From Rhizobiaceae bacterium (GTDB taxonomy: Bacteria; Pseudomonadota; Alphaproteobacteria; Rhizobiales; Rhizobiaceae), in the NCBI GenBank assembly GCA_017644105.1, contig JAEPMD010000015.1:1-64000 (forward strand): 64,000 bases of DNA, in the 5' to 3' direction. Made by a program: the position numbers and the translations under genes. The notes below the pieces were generated by a model that did no database searches, was not told the origin of the DNA, and saw only the letters and a list, made by a program, of their open reading frames with translations. Within the stretch, counting starts at the first letter, position 1; every line of letters begins with the position of its first letter. Below, one piece after another: positions 36,414-45,603 of the stretch.

Positions 36414-36444
36414 TTGACCCTGACACTAGTGTCAATGCTCTAGA
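36414..36444 (+). promoter_or_regulatory. MerR-type promoter with 19-bp spacer and perfect palindrome
   Basis: TTGACC (36414-36419) and TCTAGA (36439-36444) are separated by 19 bp, longer than the usual 17, and the spacer contains the perfect 14-base palindrome TGACACTAGTGTCA (36421-36434). This is the architecture of promoters activated by MerR-family proteins, which twist the spacer DNA. It precedes the SDR gene, and a MerR gene follows it. Confidence 0.8.
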
Positions 36445-36486
36445 AGATCATTCGCATCAAATTTTGCAGCATTAATAAGGAGCATT

Positions 36487-37251
36487 ATGCGAATGACCAA
36501 TCAGAATAATTGGCAGGATAAAGTAGCAATCGTAACTGGAGGCAGTTCAGGTATTGGACTGGCGACAACAAAAGCGCTTATTGAACAAGGCGCGAAGGTT
36601 CTCATCACCGGTCGCAACGAAGGTAGGCTTGATGCAGCTTCACGTGATGGCGTTGTAACTCTCAAGGTGGATAGCGCCGATCCTGATAGTGGCAAACACA
36701 TCGCCGAGACGGCACTCGAGAAATTTAACCGCATCGATCTAATCGTCAATAATTCTGGTGCGGGTCAACCAATGCCAATAGCGAACTATGACGCAGATAT
36801 CATCAACAATATGTCGGCAGTGAACATCATTGCACCATCCATGTTGATCAAAGAAGCGCAAACAGAACTGAGCAAAACCAAAGGGGCCATCGTCAATATT
36901 GGCACAGCCGTGTCTCGAAACGCTGTGCCAATGATTGCCCATTACGCAGCAACGAAAGCAGCGTTAGAACATCTGACAAAATCCTGGGCGATCGAACTGG
37001 CAAGCGATGGCATTCGCGTGAATGCAATTTCTCCCGGCCCTGTAAAAAGCGGTGCGCTGACAGGCATGATGGGCTTGCCCGATGAGATGGCACAACAAAT
37101 TGAAGAACAGGAAGCCAAGCGAGTTCCCTTGGGTCGCCGCGGTTTAACGTCAGATATTGTGCCTTGGATCCTCCGACTAGGTCATACCGAAAATGAGTGG
37201 CTAACCGGACAAGTCCTAACAATTGACGGCGGTTGGTCTTTACGAGATTAA
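36487..37251 (+). CDS. Short-chain dehydrogenase/reductase
   Basis: A 254-residue classical SDR. TGGSSGIGLA (residues 19-28) binds NAD(P)H, NNSGAG replaces the usual NNAG, and the catalytic site reads NIGTAVSRNAVPMIAHYAATKAA, giving Tyr and Lys in YAATK with an upstream Ser/Thr shifted. The C-terminus (WLTGQVLTIDGGWSLRD) is normal. AGGAG before the ATG supports the start. Its promoter is of MerR type and the merR-like gene follows, so it is probably induced by the signal that the MerR protein senses. The substrate is unknown. Confidence 0.88.
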   Translation: MRMTNQNNWQDKVAIVTGGSSGIGLATTKALIEQGAKVLITGRNEGRLDAASRDGVVTLKVDSADPDSGKHIAETALEKFNRIDLIVNNSGAGQPMPIANYDADIINNMSAVNIIAPSMLIKEAQTELSKTKGAIVNIGTAVSRNAVPMIAHYAATKAALEHLTKSWAIELASDGIRVNAISPGPVKSGALTGMMGLPDEMAQQIEEQEAKRVPLGRRGLTSDIVPWILRLGHTENEWLTGQVLTIDGGWSLRD

Positions 37252-37266
37252 TGTGGTGGTGAGTCT

Positions 37267-37294
37267 GGGTAGGCGAATAGCTCGCCCCGCACCC
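37267..37294. terminator. Interrupted hairpin between SDR and MerR genes
   Basis: GGGT-A-GGCGA-ATAGC-TCGCC-CCGC-ACCC forms a two-part stem 15-43 bases after the SDR stop. No T-run. It may reduce readthrough into the merR-like gene. Confidence 0.35.
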
Positions 37295-37351
37295 ACTTGA
37301 TCGATATTCAATCCACCCCACATAACCTCAAGCTATATAATGAGGACAAAA

Positions 37352-37774
37352 ATGCAGGCGAAAGAAGCAGCTGACTATCTGGGCATATCACAACGGATGT
37401 TGCGACATTACGAAAAAGTTGGGCTGCTCAACATTCGCTGCAACGACAATGGCTATCGGGTCTACACGGACTCAGATTTAAGACGTGCGCGGCGAATTCG
37501 CGATTTTATCGCAACTGGTTTCTCAACGCGGGAAATCCTTTCGATGAGCGCATGTTTAACTGACGAAGGTGATGGACCTTGCGAAGGTGGCATTGCGCAA
37601 ATGTTGGAAAAGCTCGCTCATATCGACCAATTAATGCTGGATCTCAATCAGAAAAGAGATGCCGTTCTTGCGCGCATTTCTTCATTGAAAGCGGTTTTTC
37701 CTGAGAACCATTTAGAGGTTGATATACAACCAGCCAAACCGAACAATCACATGCTTGAAAACGAGTTGAACTGA
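37352..37774 (+). CDS. MerR-family transcriptional regulator
   Basis: About 140 residues. MQAKEAADYLGISQRMLRHYEKVGLL is the MerR winged helix, with NGYRVYTDSDLRRARRIRDFIATGFSTREI as the second part, then a long dimerisation helix. Two cysteines flank the motif ACLTDEGDGPCEGG, which could sense redox or metal state, but the pattern does not match a named sensor I recognise. ATG 37352 is preferred over 37340 because GAGG lies at proper spacing. It very likely controls the SDR promoter. Confidence 0.87.
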   Translation: MQAKEAADYLGISQRMLRHYEKVGLLNIRCNDNGYRVYTDSDLRRARRIRDFIATGFSTREILSMSACLTDEGDGPCEGGIAQMLEKLAHIDQLMLDLNQKRDAVLARISSLKAVFPENHLEVDIQPAKPNNHMLENELN

Positions 37775-38128
37775 CGCAAGAACCGCGACATTTAGCCGGT
37801 TTTCTCATCAAATTAACGCAGATTATTTCAAGTTTGCGCACCAATTTCGATGAAAACCGGACATAAACCCTGGTAATTATCCCAAAATGAGACTTCTTTG
37901 CAAAAATAATTTTCTGCGAAGTGATTGATTTTGCACGCGGTTTCAAAACGGCTTTGCATCCACGTGCAAAAGTTTATTTTTGTTTACCTTTTCTTATCCA
38001 AAATAAAATGTACTCGAAAAACGGGAAGGTCGAACCTTGTGGGGAATACAATTTAGCTTCGACGTGCATGATGCCATCTTCGCTCATTAACTGAGATGTT
38101 TTATTGGTTGCTTGGATGGGAGGTTCGC
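37775..38128. other. Intergenic region between MerR and chemoreceptor genes
   Basis: This gap of about 350 bases holds no convincing gene. It contains an imperfect inverted repeat, CCGGTTTTCTCATC (37796-37809) against GATGAAAACCGG (37849-37860), and an AT-rich stretch near 37970-38010 that could be the chemoreceptor promoter. Confidence 0.4.
37796..37860. repeat. Imperfect inverted repeat with CCGGTTTTC arms
   Basis: Arms of 12-14 bases (one two-base insertion) separated by about 39 bases. It may form a long hairpin that ends the merR-like transcript, or be an unrelated repeat. No copy was noticed elsewhere in the window. Confidence 0.35.
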
Positions 38129-40396
38129 ATGCGAATTTCAAAAAAATTACCTTTAGCCGCGGTAAGCTTAACACTATTTGCTATTCTAGTTGGGGCGGCG
38201 ACGAGCCTTTCAATCAGTACAAAATTTCTTCAGGAAAGTGCGCAGGAAAAACTGCAAGCCATAGCCGATGGTCGACGCAATCAGCTCGAGACTTATCTTC
38301 AAGCAATTGAAGACGATGTCCGATCCATTTCAACCAATGCCCTCTCCATCCGCGCGGTGGATAAATTCGCCTTCTATTTTCCATATGCTGGTGATGATCC
38401 CAAAGCGGAACTGCAAAGACGTTACATCACAGACAATCCTCACCCATTGGGTGAACGACATAAATTAGATTCTGCTGGCACTGATGGATTTGAAGGACAG
38501 CATGGCGAAGTGCATGGCTTCTACCGCGATTTCGTTCAAAAGCGCGGATATAACGATTTGTTCTTGATCGCAATGAACGGAGACGTGGTTTATTCGGTCA
38601 ACAAAACCGATGAATTTGCCACCAATCTTGTGGACGGCGAATGGAAAGATACAGGCCTTGGCGACGCATGGCGATGGGCCATGGAATCCGAAGAAGGCAC
38701 ATCATTCTTTGTCGATTATTCCAAATATGGACCAAAGAGCGATATGCCGGCGTCTTTTATCACGCAGGCGATATTCAAAAAAGGCCGTCTCAAAGGCGTT
38801 CTCGTCCTCGAACTCCCAAGCGATAATATGAAGCGCATTGTCAACAATGCCACTGGTTTGGGTGAAACAGGTGAAACGCTTTTATTGAAATCCGATGGCA
38901 CGATGATTTTTGATTCTGCAAAAACAGATGAAAATGACGCCCTGGCTACAAAACTAAATCTAAGCCAAACACTCCTTGAGCAATCATTCGACGAACAACC
39001 CGTGGATCAACTTGAAGGTTATCGCGGCGAGAGCTTTGAAATTTCAACAGCGCGTGTAGATTTTGCCGATGCAAACTGGATCATCGGCGCGCTCATTTCA
39101 AGTGACGAGGTCTTTGCAGGTGTCGCAACATTGCGCAATTACACTTTTGCTATCTCATTGGTGTTGATTGCAATCTCAATGGGCTTGGCATTTTTGGTAT
39201 CTGGCTCGATTACACGGCCGATCAGCAATGCCATTGCAAGCATGAAGGACTTGGCTTCCGGCAATACTGATATCAATCTTGATGGTGCAGATCGAAAAGA
39301 CGAGATCGGAGAAATTTTCCAATCCGTCGGTGTCTTCCGCGATGCAGCGCTTGAAAAAACCCGTTTAGAAAATGAAAGCGAGAAAACCCGCGCCAAGAAT
39401 GAACAAGAGCGTCAATTGGCGGAAGATCTGAAGGCGCAAGATGCCGCTAAGATCCAGGAAGCCGTGGCGCAATTGGCGTCTGGATTAACCCGTCTGTCTG
39501 ATGGCGATCTCACGGTTCAGCTTAACCAAGAGTTTGAAGGCAGCCTCGATCAAATACGTACAGATTTCAATTCGTCTGTTGGCAAGTTAAGCGCAACATT
39601 GGCACAGATGAGTCAAGTTTCCACGGGTCTCAGCATCAATTCGAATGAAATCAGCAATGCAACAAATGATCTTTCACAGCGCACGGAAACCCAGGCTGCA
39701 TCACTTGAAGAAACCGCTGCGGCACTGGATGAAATCACCGTAACAGTTGAAAGAACGGTTGAAAAAGCAAAGGACGCATCCAAAAAAGCTAATGATGCGC
39801 GTCAGGATACTGCGGCTTCCAGCGAAGTGGTCGCCAACGCCGTTGCCGCAATGAACGGCATTGAGAAAGCGTCCAATGACATTAATCAGATTATCAATGT
39901 GATTGATGAAATTGCCTTCCAAACAAATCTACTTGCACTGAATGCGGGCGTTGAAGCGGCACGAGCCGGTGAAGCAGGGAAAGGCTTCGCCGTGGTCGCG
40001 CAAGAAGTGCGAGAATTGGCTGGACGATCAGCTGAAGCGGCTAAAGAAATCAAAATCCTAATTTCAGCATCAGAGAATGAAGTCTCCAACGGTGTTCGCC
40101 TTGTCCAAGGTGCCGGCGAAGCGCTTGAGAAAATCTCAAAACATGTCACCGAAATCGATGATAAAATTGGCGATATCACAATGGGGGCGTCAGAACAATT
40201 GGCTGGCATCCAAGAGGTTAACAGCGCTGTGAATTCCATGGATAAGGTAACGCAACAAAACGCTGCTATGGTTGAAGAAAACACAGCCGTGACGCACGAA
40301 GTCTCCTCGCAGGTCAATGATTTGAACCAGTTGATTTCAACATTCCGCACAAATTTGGAAGCAGCTCCGGACGAACAAAATCAGAGTGCAGCATAA
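38129..40396 (+). CDS. Methyl-accepting chemotaxis protein
   Basis: About 755 residues from ATG 38129, which has GGGAGG upstream (the earlier frame start is less likely). Order: transmembrane helix 1 ([19 protein letters not shown]), a periplasmic dCache-like sensor of about 290 residues, transmembrane helix 2 ([22 protein letters not shown]), HAMP, a coiled coil, and the cytoplasmic signalling hairpin with the canonical tip [38 protein letters not shown]. No CheR-binding pentapeptide at the C-terminus. The ligand is unknown. It should feed a CheA/CheW complex encoded elsewhere. Confidence 0.93.
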   Translation: MRISKKLPLAAVSLTLFAILVGAATSLSISTKFLQESAQEKLQAIADGRRNQLETYLQAIEDDVRSISTNALSIRAVDKFAFYFPYAGDDPKAELQRRYITDNPHPLGERHKLDSAGTDGFEGQHGEVHGFYRDFVQKRGYNDLFLIAMNGDVVYSVNKTDEFATNLVDGEWKDTGLGDAWRWAMESEEGTSFFVDYSKYGPKSDMPASFITQAIFKKGRLKGVLVLELPSDNMKRIVNNATGLGETGETLLLKSDGTMIFDSAKTDENDALATKLNLSQTLLEQSFDEQPVDQLEGYRGESFEISTARVDFADANWIIGALISSDEVFAGVATLRNYTFAISLVLIAISMGLAFLVSGSITRPISNAIASMKDLASGNTDINLDGADRKDEIGEIFQSVGVFRDAALEKTRLENESEKTRAKNEQERQLAEDLKAQDAAKIQEAVAQLASGLTRLSDGDLTVQLNQEFEGSLDQIRTDFNSSVGKLSATLAQMSQVSTGLSINSNEISNATNDLSQRTETQAASLEETAAALDEITVTVERTVEKAKDASKKANDARQDTAASSEVVANAVAAMNGIEKASNDINQIINVIDEIAFQTNLLALNAGVEAARAGEAGKGFAVVAQEVRELAGRSAEAAKEIKILISASENEVSNGVRLVQGAGEALEKISKHVTEIDDKIGDITMGASEQLAGIQEVNSAVNSMDKVTQQNAAMVEENTAVTHEVSSQVNDLNQLISTFRTNLEAAPDEQNQSAA

Positions 40397-40465
40397 AAAT
40401 AATTGATGATGTCAGGTCTCTAAGTTTTTCTGATAATCAATCTATTCCATTCATTATATGAATCT

Positions 40466-40493
40466 AAAACGCATCCTTTGATGCGTTTTTTTT
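40466..40493 (+). terminator. Intrinsic terminator after the chemoreceptor gene
   Basis: AAAACGCATC-CTTT-GATGCGTTTT: a 10-bp stem with a tetraloop followed by a run of T, 70 bases after the stop. Classic intrinsic terminator. Confidence 0.85.
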
Positions 40494-40668
40494 GTGTTTT
40501 TCTTCCAAAATTTTCCAGTTGGGTCAATTTCCTTTCACGAGCGATTTCAACGCCCAAAAGGGACAAATTCGATCATCAGCAGCGACCTATTGACAAGCGC
40601 AAAAATCTCCGTCATTCTTTATATTGGAACACTTGTGCCGATATACAGAACAATAACTGGAGAGAATT

Positions 40669-41706
40669 ATGATCAGTAAATTTGTGAAATTTGCTTCTAT
40701 GGCAACGATGGCATTGGCCATTCCGTCCATGGCAAGCGCAGAAATCAGTCCAACCGTGAAGCAGATCCAAGACCGAGGCACCATGCTGTGCTCTGGTCAC
40801 AACGGAAGCTATTACGGCTTTGTGGAAGTGAATGATAAAAACGAATGGAAGGGTCTGGACATTGATCTATGTCGTGCGATGACAACCGCCATTTTAGGTG
40901 ATCCGACAAAAGCTCAGATCGTCCCATTAAGCTGGGCCCAACGTTTCCCAGCACTTCAGTCTGGCGATGTTGACATCATCATTAAAGCCACTGGTTGGAC
41001 AATGGGTCGTGATACTGAAGTCGGCCTACAATTCTCAATGCCTTATTTCTTTGGCGGTGCGCAATTTATGGCTCACGGAGATCTAGGTATTACTGAAGCT
41101 CAAGAACTTGAAGGCGGAACTGTCTGCGTCGAAGCCGGGACAACAATTGAACGCATTGTCGCCAATCACCTTCAAACCCTAGGTGTTGAACACACAATGG
41201 TATCTTACGAAAAAGCTGCCGAATTGCAGGCGGCATATTTGGCCAACCGTTGTGACGCATTTGCTGCATGGGGTCCTTTCCTTGCCGTTCTTCGTGCAAC
41301 ACAGCTTGAAAACCCAGATGCCCATGTCATTTTAAGCGATCAGCTTTCCAATGAGCCAATTTCAGCCGCCATGCGTCAGGGTGATGATGGCTTTGTGGAC
41401 ATGGCAAACTGGATGTTGGCAGCGCTTTTGATCGCAGAAGAAGAAGGTGTCACAATGGCCAATGTTGACGAAATGGCCGCTAATCCTCCCAACGCAAAAG
41501 TCGCACGCCTCTTGGGCACTGACCCAGGCATGGGTGCGCGTCTTGGCCTTCGTGATACATGGGCAAAAGAGATGATTGCAGCCATGGGCAATTACGGTGA
41601 GATCTATCACCGTAACCTTGGTGAAAACTCACCTTACAAGCTCGAGCGCGGCTTGAACAATCTATGGAGCCATGGCGGCGTTTTATACGCACCACAACTC
41701 GACTAA
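40669..41706 (+). CDS. aapJ: Amino acid ABC transporter substrate-binding protein (AapJ-like)
   Basis: A 345-residue periplasmic binding protein with a signal peptide (residues 1-23, ending SMASAE). SPTVKQIQDRGTMLCSGHNGSYYGFVE and WKGLDIDLCRAMTTAILGDPTKAQIVPLSW with PALQSGDVDIIIKATGWTMGRDTE match the AapJ group of general L-amino acid binding proteins. ANRCDAFAAWGPFLAVLR follows. It is the first gene of the operon, separated from the permease by a strong hairpin, which usually gives higher expression of this subunit. Confidence 0.85.
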   Translation: MISKFVKFASMATMALAIPSMASAEISPTVKQIQDRGTMLCSGHNGSYYGFVEVNDKNEWKGLDIDLCRAMTTAILGDPTKAQIVPLSWAQRFPALQSGDVDIIIKATGWTMGRDTEVGLQFSMPYFFGGAQFMAHGDLGITEAQELEGGTVCVEAGTTIERIVANHLQTLGVEHTMVSYEKAAELQAAYLANRCDAFAAWGPFLAVLRATQLENPDAHVILSDQLSNEPISAAMRQGDDGFVDMANWMLAALLIAEEEGVTMANVDEMAANPPNAKVARLLGTDPGMGARLGLRDTWAKEMIAAMGNYGEIYHRNLGENSPYKLERGLNNLWSHGGVLYAPQLD

Positions 41707-41721
41707 ATCAAACAATGTGTG

Positions 41722-41739
41722 GGGCTGCTTCGGCAGCCC
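41722..41739 (+). terminator. UUCG-capped hairpin between binding-protein and permease genes
   Basis: GGGCTGC-TTCG-GCAGCCC: a 7-bp GC-rich stem closed by a UUCG tetraloop, 16 bases after the aapJ-like stop. Weak T content follows. Expected to stabilise the 3' end of the binding-protein mRNA and attenuate the permease genes. Confidence 0.7.
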
Positions 41740-41772
41740 TCCTCGTTTTGTCTAAGTGAGGGGTCAGAGCCA

Positions 41773-42915
41773 ATGGCTTTAACAACAGAAGAATTGCGCG
41801 CGCGTTCCAAGCGGCGAAAGATATCTATTCAAGTTGCCATCGTTGCAATTGTCGTGACAACCATCATCGCACTTGTCTGGAACACCACCAATCAACTTGA
41901 GAAGCAAGGTCTCACCAGCGGCTTTGATTTTCTTGAGCGCTCCATCGGCTGGGGCTATTCATTTTCATTGATTGAGAGATCCATTCAGGACACCTATTCC
42001 AAAACACTTCTAATTGGGTTCCTCAATACGATCTTTGTCGGATTTATCGCCATTATATTATCGACGATCTTTGGCTTTGCCATTGGGACAGCGAAAGATT
42101 CCAACAATCTGACTATGAAGTCCGTGGCAACAATCTATATCCAGATATTTAGAAATATCCCTCTTATCTTGCAGGTTATCTTTCTTTACGCGGTTATCAT
42201 TAATCTTCCCTCCTCGCGCCAGGCTTATTCTGTTTTTGATGTGATATTTTTGTCCAATCGGGGCCTCATGCTGCCAACATTAAACATCCCGCTCAGTGTC
42301 GTATTCTGGCTCGTGGTGCTTTCAATCGGTTTTGCGATTTTTCTCATCCGGTCAAAGCGCCTTTCATTGTTGCCTGGTATTGGCGCTTGGATTGTGGCTG
42401 TTATCGTCGCCTGCGCACTTGCAGTCATGATATTTGGCGAACCAGATCAAGCAGCCTTATCCATTCCTGCACTTAAAGGTCTGCGTTTTGTTGGTGGCTT
42501 AAATGTGAGCATTGAGCTCGTTACCATGACCATCGCGATTGTTCTTTATGGTTCTGCCTATATCGCAGAGGTCGTGCGCGGCGGTTTAAAAGAAGTGCCA
42601 AAAGGTTTGATTGAAGCTGGCCAAGCGCTTGGACTTTCATCGCGGGTCATCTGGTCGCGTATTAAGCTACCTATGTCATTGCGCACGATCATCCCGCCTT
42701 TGGGCAATCAGTGGATATTCATTATGAAGGGCACAACAATCGGCATCGCGATTGGCTTCAGTGATCTATTTTATATTGTGTCCACATCCATCACCCAGTC
42801 CGGGCAAACGCTCGAACTCATCGCTCTACTTGCAGGCGCATTCTTGCTGGTGAATTTCTCATTGGCGCAGTTCATCAACTGGTTGAATAGCAGTCTCAAA
42901 CTAAAGGCGCATTGA
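41773..42915 (+). CDS. aapQ: Amino acid ABC transporter permease (AapQ-like)
   Basis: About 380 residues from ATG 41773, chosen because GAGGGG precedes it; the frame is open upstream to 41719. AapQ-type permeases are longer than other His/Glu permeases, as here. Hydrophobic segments are clear and the EAA loop reads EVPKGLIEAGQALGLSSRVIWSRIKLP-like KEVPKGLIEAGQALGLS, the docking site for the ATPase. It lies in the inner membrane with AapM-like protein. No ATPase gene follows in this operon. Confidence 0.85.
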   Translation: MALTTEELRARSKRRKISIQVAIVAIVVTTIIALVWNTTNQLEKQGLTSGFDFLERSIGWGYSFSLIERSIQDTYSKTLLIGFLNTIFVGFIAIILSTIFGFAIGTAKDSNNLTMKSVATIYIQIFRNIPLILQVIFLYAVIINLPSSRQAYSVFDVIFLSNRGLMLPTLNIPLSVVFWLVVLSIGFAIFLIRSKRLSLLPGIGAWIVAVIVACALAVMIFGEPDQAALSIPALKGLRFVGGLNVSIELVTMTIAIVLYGSAYIAEVVRGGLKEVPKGLIEAGQALGLSSRVIWSRIKLPMSLRTIIPPLGNQWIFIMKGTTIGIAIGFSDLFYIVSTSITQSGQTLELIALLAGAFLLVNFSLAQFINWLNSSLKLKAH

Positions 42916-42916
42916 T

Positions 42917-43993
42917 ATGACAACAATGACACAAAATCGATTTGAGCTCTTTGTCAACGACGTCAAAAAGCGCTCTTTTGGAACAAGAACTGACGCAGCC
43001 ATTTCAACTGTGGTCCTCATTCTACTCGCCTATATTATCTGGACAGTGGTGGATTGGGCGCTCATCAGAGCCGTATGGTCAAAGGAAAATGTGGAAGCAT
43101 GCCGGTTAGAAGATGCAGGGGCCTGCTGGTCCATCATCGATGCCCGGCATCGCATTATCTTGTTTGGATTATATCCTTTTGAACAACATTGGCGGTCAAC
43201 TTTGGCATGCCTATCCATCATCGCAACTGTTATTATATCCTGCATCCCATTTATGTGGACAACCAAGCGATTGGCAGCATCCTGGATTATTGGCTTTGCC
43301 GCCTACTATCTTTTGATGGAAGGCAGCTTGATTGGCTTACAACAAGTCACAACCGATCAATGGGGCGGTTTATCTTTAACCCTGTTCATGTTTGCATCTG
43401 TCGTATTGTTAGGCATGCCGATGGGGCTCGCACTTGCGCTTATGCGGCGCTCTGAGATGCCTGTCTTGCGGATCTTTGCATCCATCTTAATTGATACAGT
43501 TCGGTCACTACCGCTATTGGTGACGCTCTTTACGGCAGCCGTGGTCTTTCCAATTATTTTACCAGACTGGCTTCAGGGCGATAAAATCTGGCGGGTAATT
43601 GTCGCCTTTGCACTATTCTTTGCTTGCTACCAGGCTGAAGTGTTGCGCGGCGGATTTCAAGCCATACCAAAGGGTCAATTTGAGGCTGGGAAAGCACTTG
43701 GCATCAGTTATGCAAATATCTTGTTTCGCATTATCCTGCCGCAAGTTTTTCGCTATGCGCTTCCAAGCACAATCAACATGGTTGTGATCACCTTCAAAGA
43801 GACAGCCATTGTTATCATCATTGGTTTCTTTGAGATATTGGCTTCCACCAATGCGGCATATGGAACCGGTGAATGGACGTCGTATTACAAAGAAGCTTTG
43901 CTTTTTGCCGCGGGCATATATTGGATCTTCCTCTTTTCACTTGGCCGATATGGCGAATACTTAAAAACCAGAATGACGGTGGCATCTCGCTGA
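42917..43993 (+). CDS. aapM: Amino acid ABC transporter permease (AapM-like)
   Basis: A 358-residue permease starting one base after AapQ's stop. It has an N-terminal tail, several hydrophobic helices and the EAA loop QAIPKGQFEAGKALGISYANILFRIILP. The end GRYGEYLKTRM is typical of the AapM group. The operon ends here with an intrinsic terminator, so the ATP-hydrolysing subunit must be supplied from elsewhere; the gene at 58593-59336 is the obvious candidate. Confidence 0.85.
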   Translation: MTTMTQNRFELFVNDVKKRSFGTRTDAAISTVVLILLAYIIWTVVDWALIRAVWSKENVEACRLEDAGACWSIIDARHRIILFGLYPFEQHWRSTLACLSIIATVIISCIPFMWTTKRLAASWIIGFAAYYLLMEGSLIGLQQVTTDQWGGLSLTLFMFASVVLLGMPMGLALALMRRSEMPVLRIFASILIDTVRSLPLLVTLFTAAVVFPIILPDWLQGDKIWRVIVAFALFFACYQAEVLRGGFQAIPKGQFEAGKALGISYANILFRIILPQVFRYALPSTINMVVITFKETAIVIIIGFFEILASTNAAYGTGEWTSYYKEALLFAAGIYWIFLFSLGRYGEYLKTRMTVASR

Positions 43994-44020
43994 TGCCCTG
44001 GGCAGCGCACACCGTCAAAC

Positions 44021-44049
44021 AAAAAGGCTGCCCAATGGCAGCCTTTTTT
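44021..44049. terminator. Bidirectional intrinsic terminator
   Basis: AAAAAGGCTGCC-CAAT-GGCAGCCTTTTTT: a 12-bp stem with A-run before and T-run after, between the aapM-like gene and the convergent MBL gene. It can serve both strands. Confidence 0.9.
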
Positions 44050-44069
44050 CATGCATCAAAATATAATTA

Positions 44070-44947
44070 TTAGAGTTTGTTGATCGGCACTTTCAGACAC
44101 ATCTCACCATCTTTATCATTTGGGATATCACCTGCCCGCATATTCACTTGCAAAGATGGTATAATCAGTTTTGGCATGGACAATGTCGCATCACGCGCTT
44201 CCCGCATTTTAATATAGTCTTCGCGGCTCACACCGTCAGCAAGATGAATATTGCTGCGACGCTGCTCGCCAATTGTGGTTTCCCAAGCAATGGCGCGCCC
44301 ATTAGGACCATAATCGTGACACACGAATAATCTCATCTCATCCGGCAAACTTAAAACCTTGCAGATAGAATCATATAATTGGCCAGCATCGCCACCTGGA
44401 AAATGGCGCGCGCGGATCCTCCATCCGGCATAAATAAAGTATCACCTGCAAAGACAGCATCACCAATGATATGCACCATGCAAGCAGGCGTATGACCGGG
44501 AGTATGCAAGACACTGCATTCCAATCCGCCGATTTGGTAGTGATCATTGTCTTTAAAGCGATGATCAAATTGCGAACCATCCCGCTCAAATTCGGTTCCT
44601 TCATTAAAGATTTTTCCAAAAGTATCCTGAACAGTTTGGATATGTTCACCAATACCGATTTTGCCGCCCAGTTTTTCTTGAATATATGGCGCACCAGACA
44701 AATGATCCGCATGCACATGGGTTTCGATAATCCATTCCAATTCGAGATGGTTCTCTTTGATAAAACCGATGACCTCATCGGCGGCTTCATAGCTGATGCG
44801 CCCAGCCGCATAATCTAAATCGAGCACACTATCAATCACCGCGCAACTTTTCGACGACGGATCCTGAACAACATAGCTAATCGTGTTGGACTGGCTATCA
44901 AAGAACGCTTTGACACGCGGCTTAACACCCAAGTTTGGCTGATACAT
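44070..44947 (-). pseudogene. Frameshifted MBL-fold hydrolase (persulfide dioxygenase-like)
   Basis: A metallo-beta-lactamase-fold gene broken by a single-base change. The first frame has IETHVHADHLSGA (metal ligands His, His, Asp, His) and HTPGHTPACMVH with GDTLFMPDGGSARA, then the frame shifts and stops. The second frame (44070-44348) supplies the missing end (CKVLSLPDEMRLFVCHDYGPNG and NIHLADGVSREDYIKMREARDATLSMPKLI). Inserting one base between 44404 and 44405 gives the expected SARADFPGGDAGQ. The intact protein of about 290 residues resembles bacterial sulfur/persulfide dioxygenases. It follows a C-S lyase and VOC gene. The start is ATG 44947 with GGAGG upstream. Confidence 0.8.
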
Positions 44948-44961
44948 GTAATCCTCCAATT

Positions 44962-45600
44962 CTAGTCTAGGGTTACTGGGCCTGATGGCGTTTGCAATTC
45001 AAACGACAGACCAATGTCTCCTTCCGTCACTGATGCAAGATGCTCCACCTTCAGTGCTTCGAGCATAGACACCAAAACTTTAGGTTCAGGATGGCTCAAT
45101 TTGACTTTCTTTAACTGAACACCCAAATCCTGCTGACCGGTGCTTGGATGCGGACCCGGTGACCATTCAATAAAGGCTGGCAGAAGACCATTTTCTGGCA
45201 AATGACCGTCATGCGGTACGGTTAAACGCCACGAGCGATCACCTCGGGTGAATTTCACTACTTCACCTAGATCTACCGGACTTGCCGAAATAACCGCGTC
45301 CAGATCATCGGTATTCACCACCCAACAAAGCGCGCGCGGGCGTTCTTTTAATTTCAATTGCGTAGTCGGGTCATCCAATGTGAACCAGCGCACACGACCC
45401 GGATCTGCTGGCGCCTCAGGATCAATCGCAATGAGTTCAAAGAAGCTTTCATTGCCAGCCTGCATCACGCAATTATGTGTGCTCATCGCATCATGCTTGC
45501 CGCCACGAGGCACCTCAACACCGAGCAATTGTTTCATCGCTGCAACGCCCTGCTCGAGACTATCTGCACCAATGGCAAAGTGATCAATTTTATTTTTCAT
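44962..45600 (-). CDS. VOC/glyoxalase-like domain protein
   Basis: A 212-residue protein beginning KIDHFAIGADSLEQGVAAMKQLLGVEVPRGGKHDAMSTHNCVM, which matches the glyoxalase-like (PF13468-type) group of the vicinal oxygen chelate superfamily: HFAIGA provides a first metal ligand and STHNCVM a conserved His. The enzyme activity is unknown. It lies 4 bases after the PLP lyase stop and just before the MBL gene, so it belongs to the same transcript. Confidence 0.8.
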   Translation of the reverse strand: MKNKIDHFAIGADSLEQGVAAMKQLLGVEVPRGGKHDAMSTHNCVMQAGNESFFELIAIDPEAPADPGRVRWFTLDDPTTQLKLKERPRALCWVVNTDDLDAVISASPVDLGEVVKFTRGDRSWRLTVPHDGHLPENGLLPAFIEWSPGPHPSTGQQDLGVQLKKVKLSHPEPKVLVSMLEALKVEHLASVTEGDIGLSFELQTPSGPVTLD

Positions 45601-45603
45601 GAA

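Noticed and set aside
36263-36475. A 70-residue rightward frame between the sulfatase and SDR genes
   Set aside because: It runs through the MerR-type promoter and the start of the small leftward membrane protein, has no ribosome site, and the translation shows no domain features.
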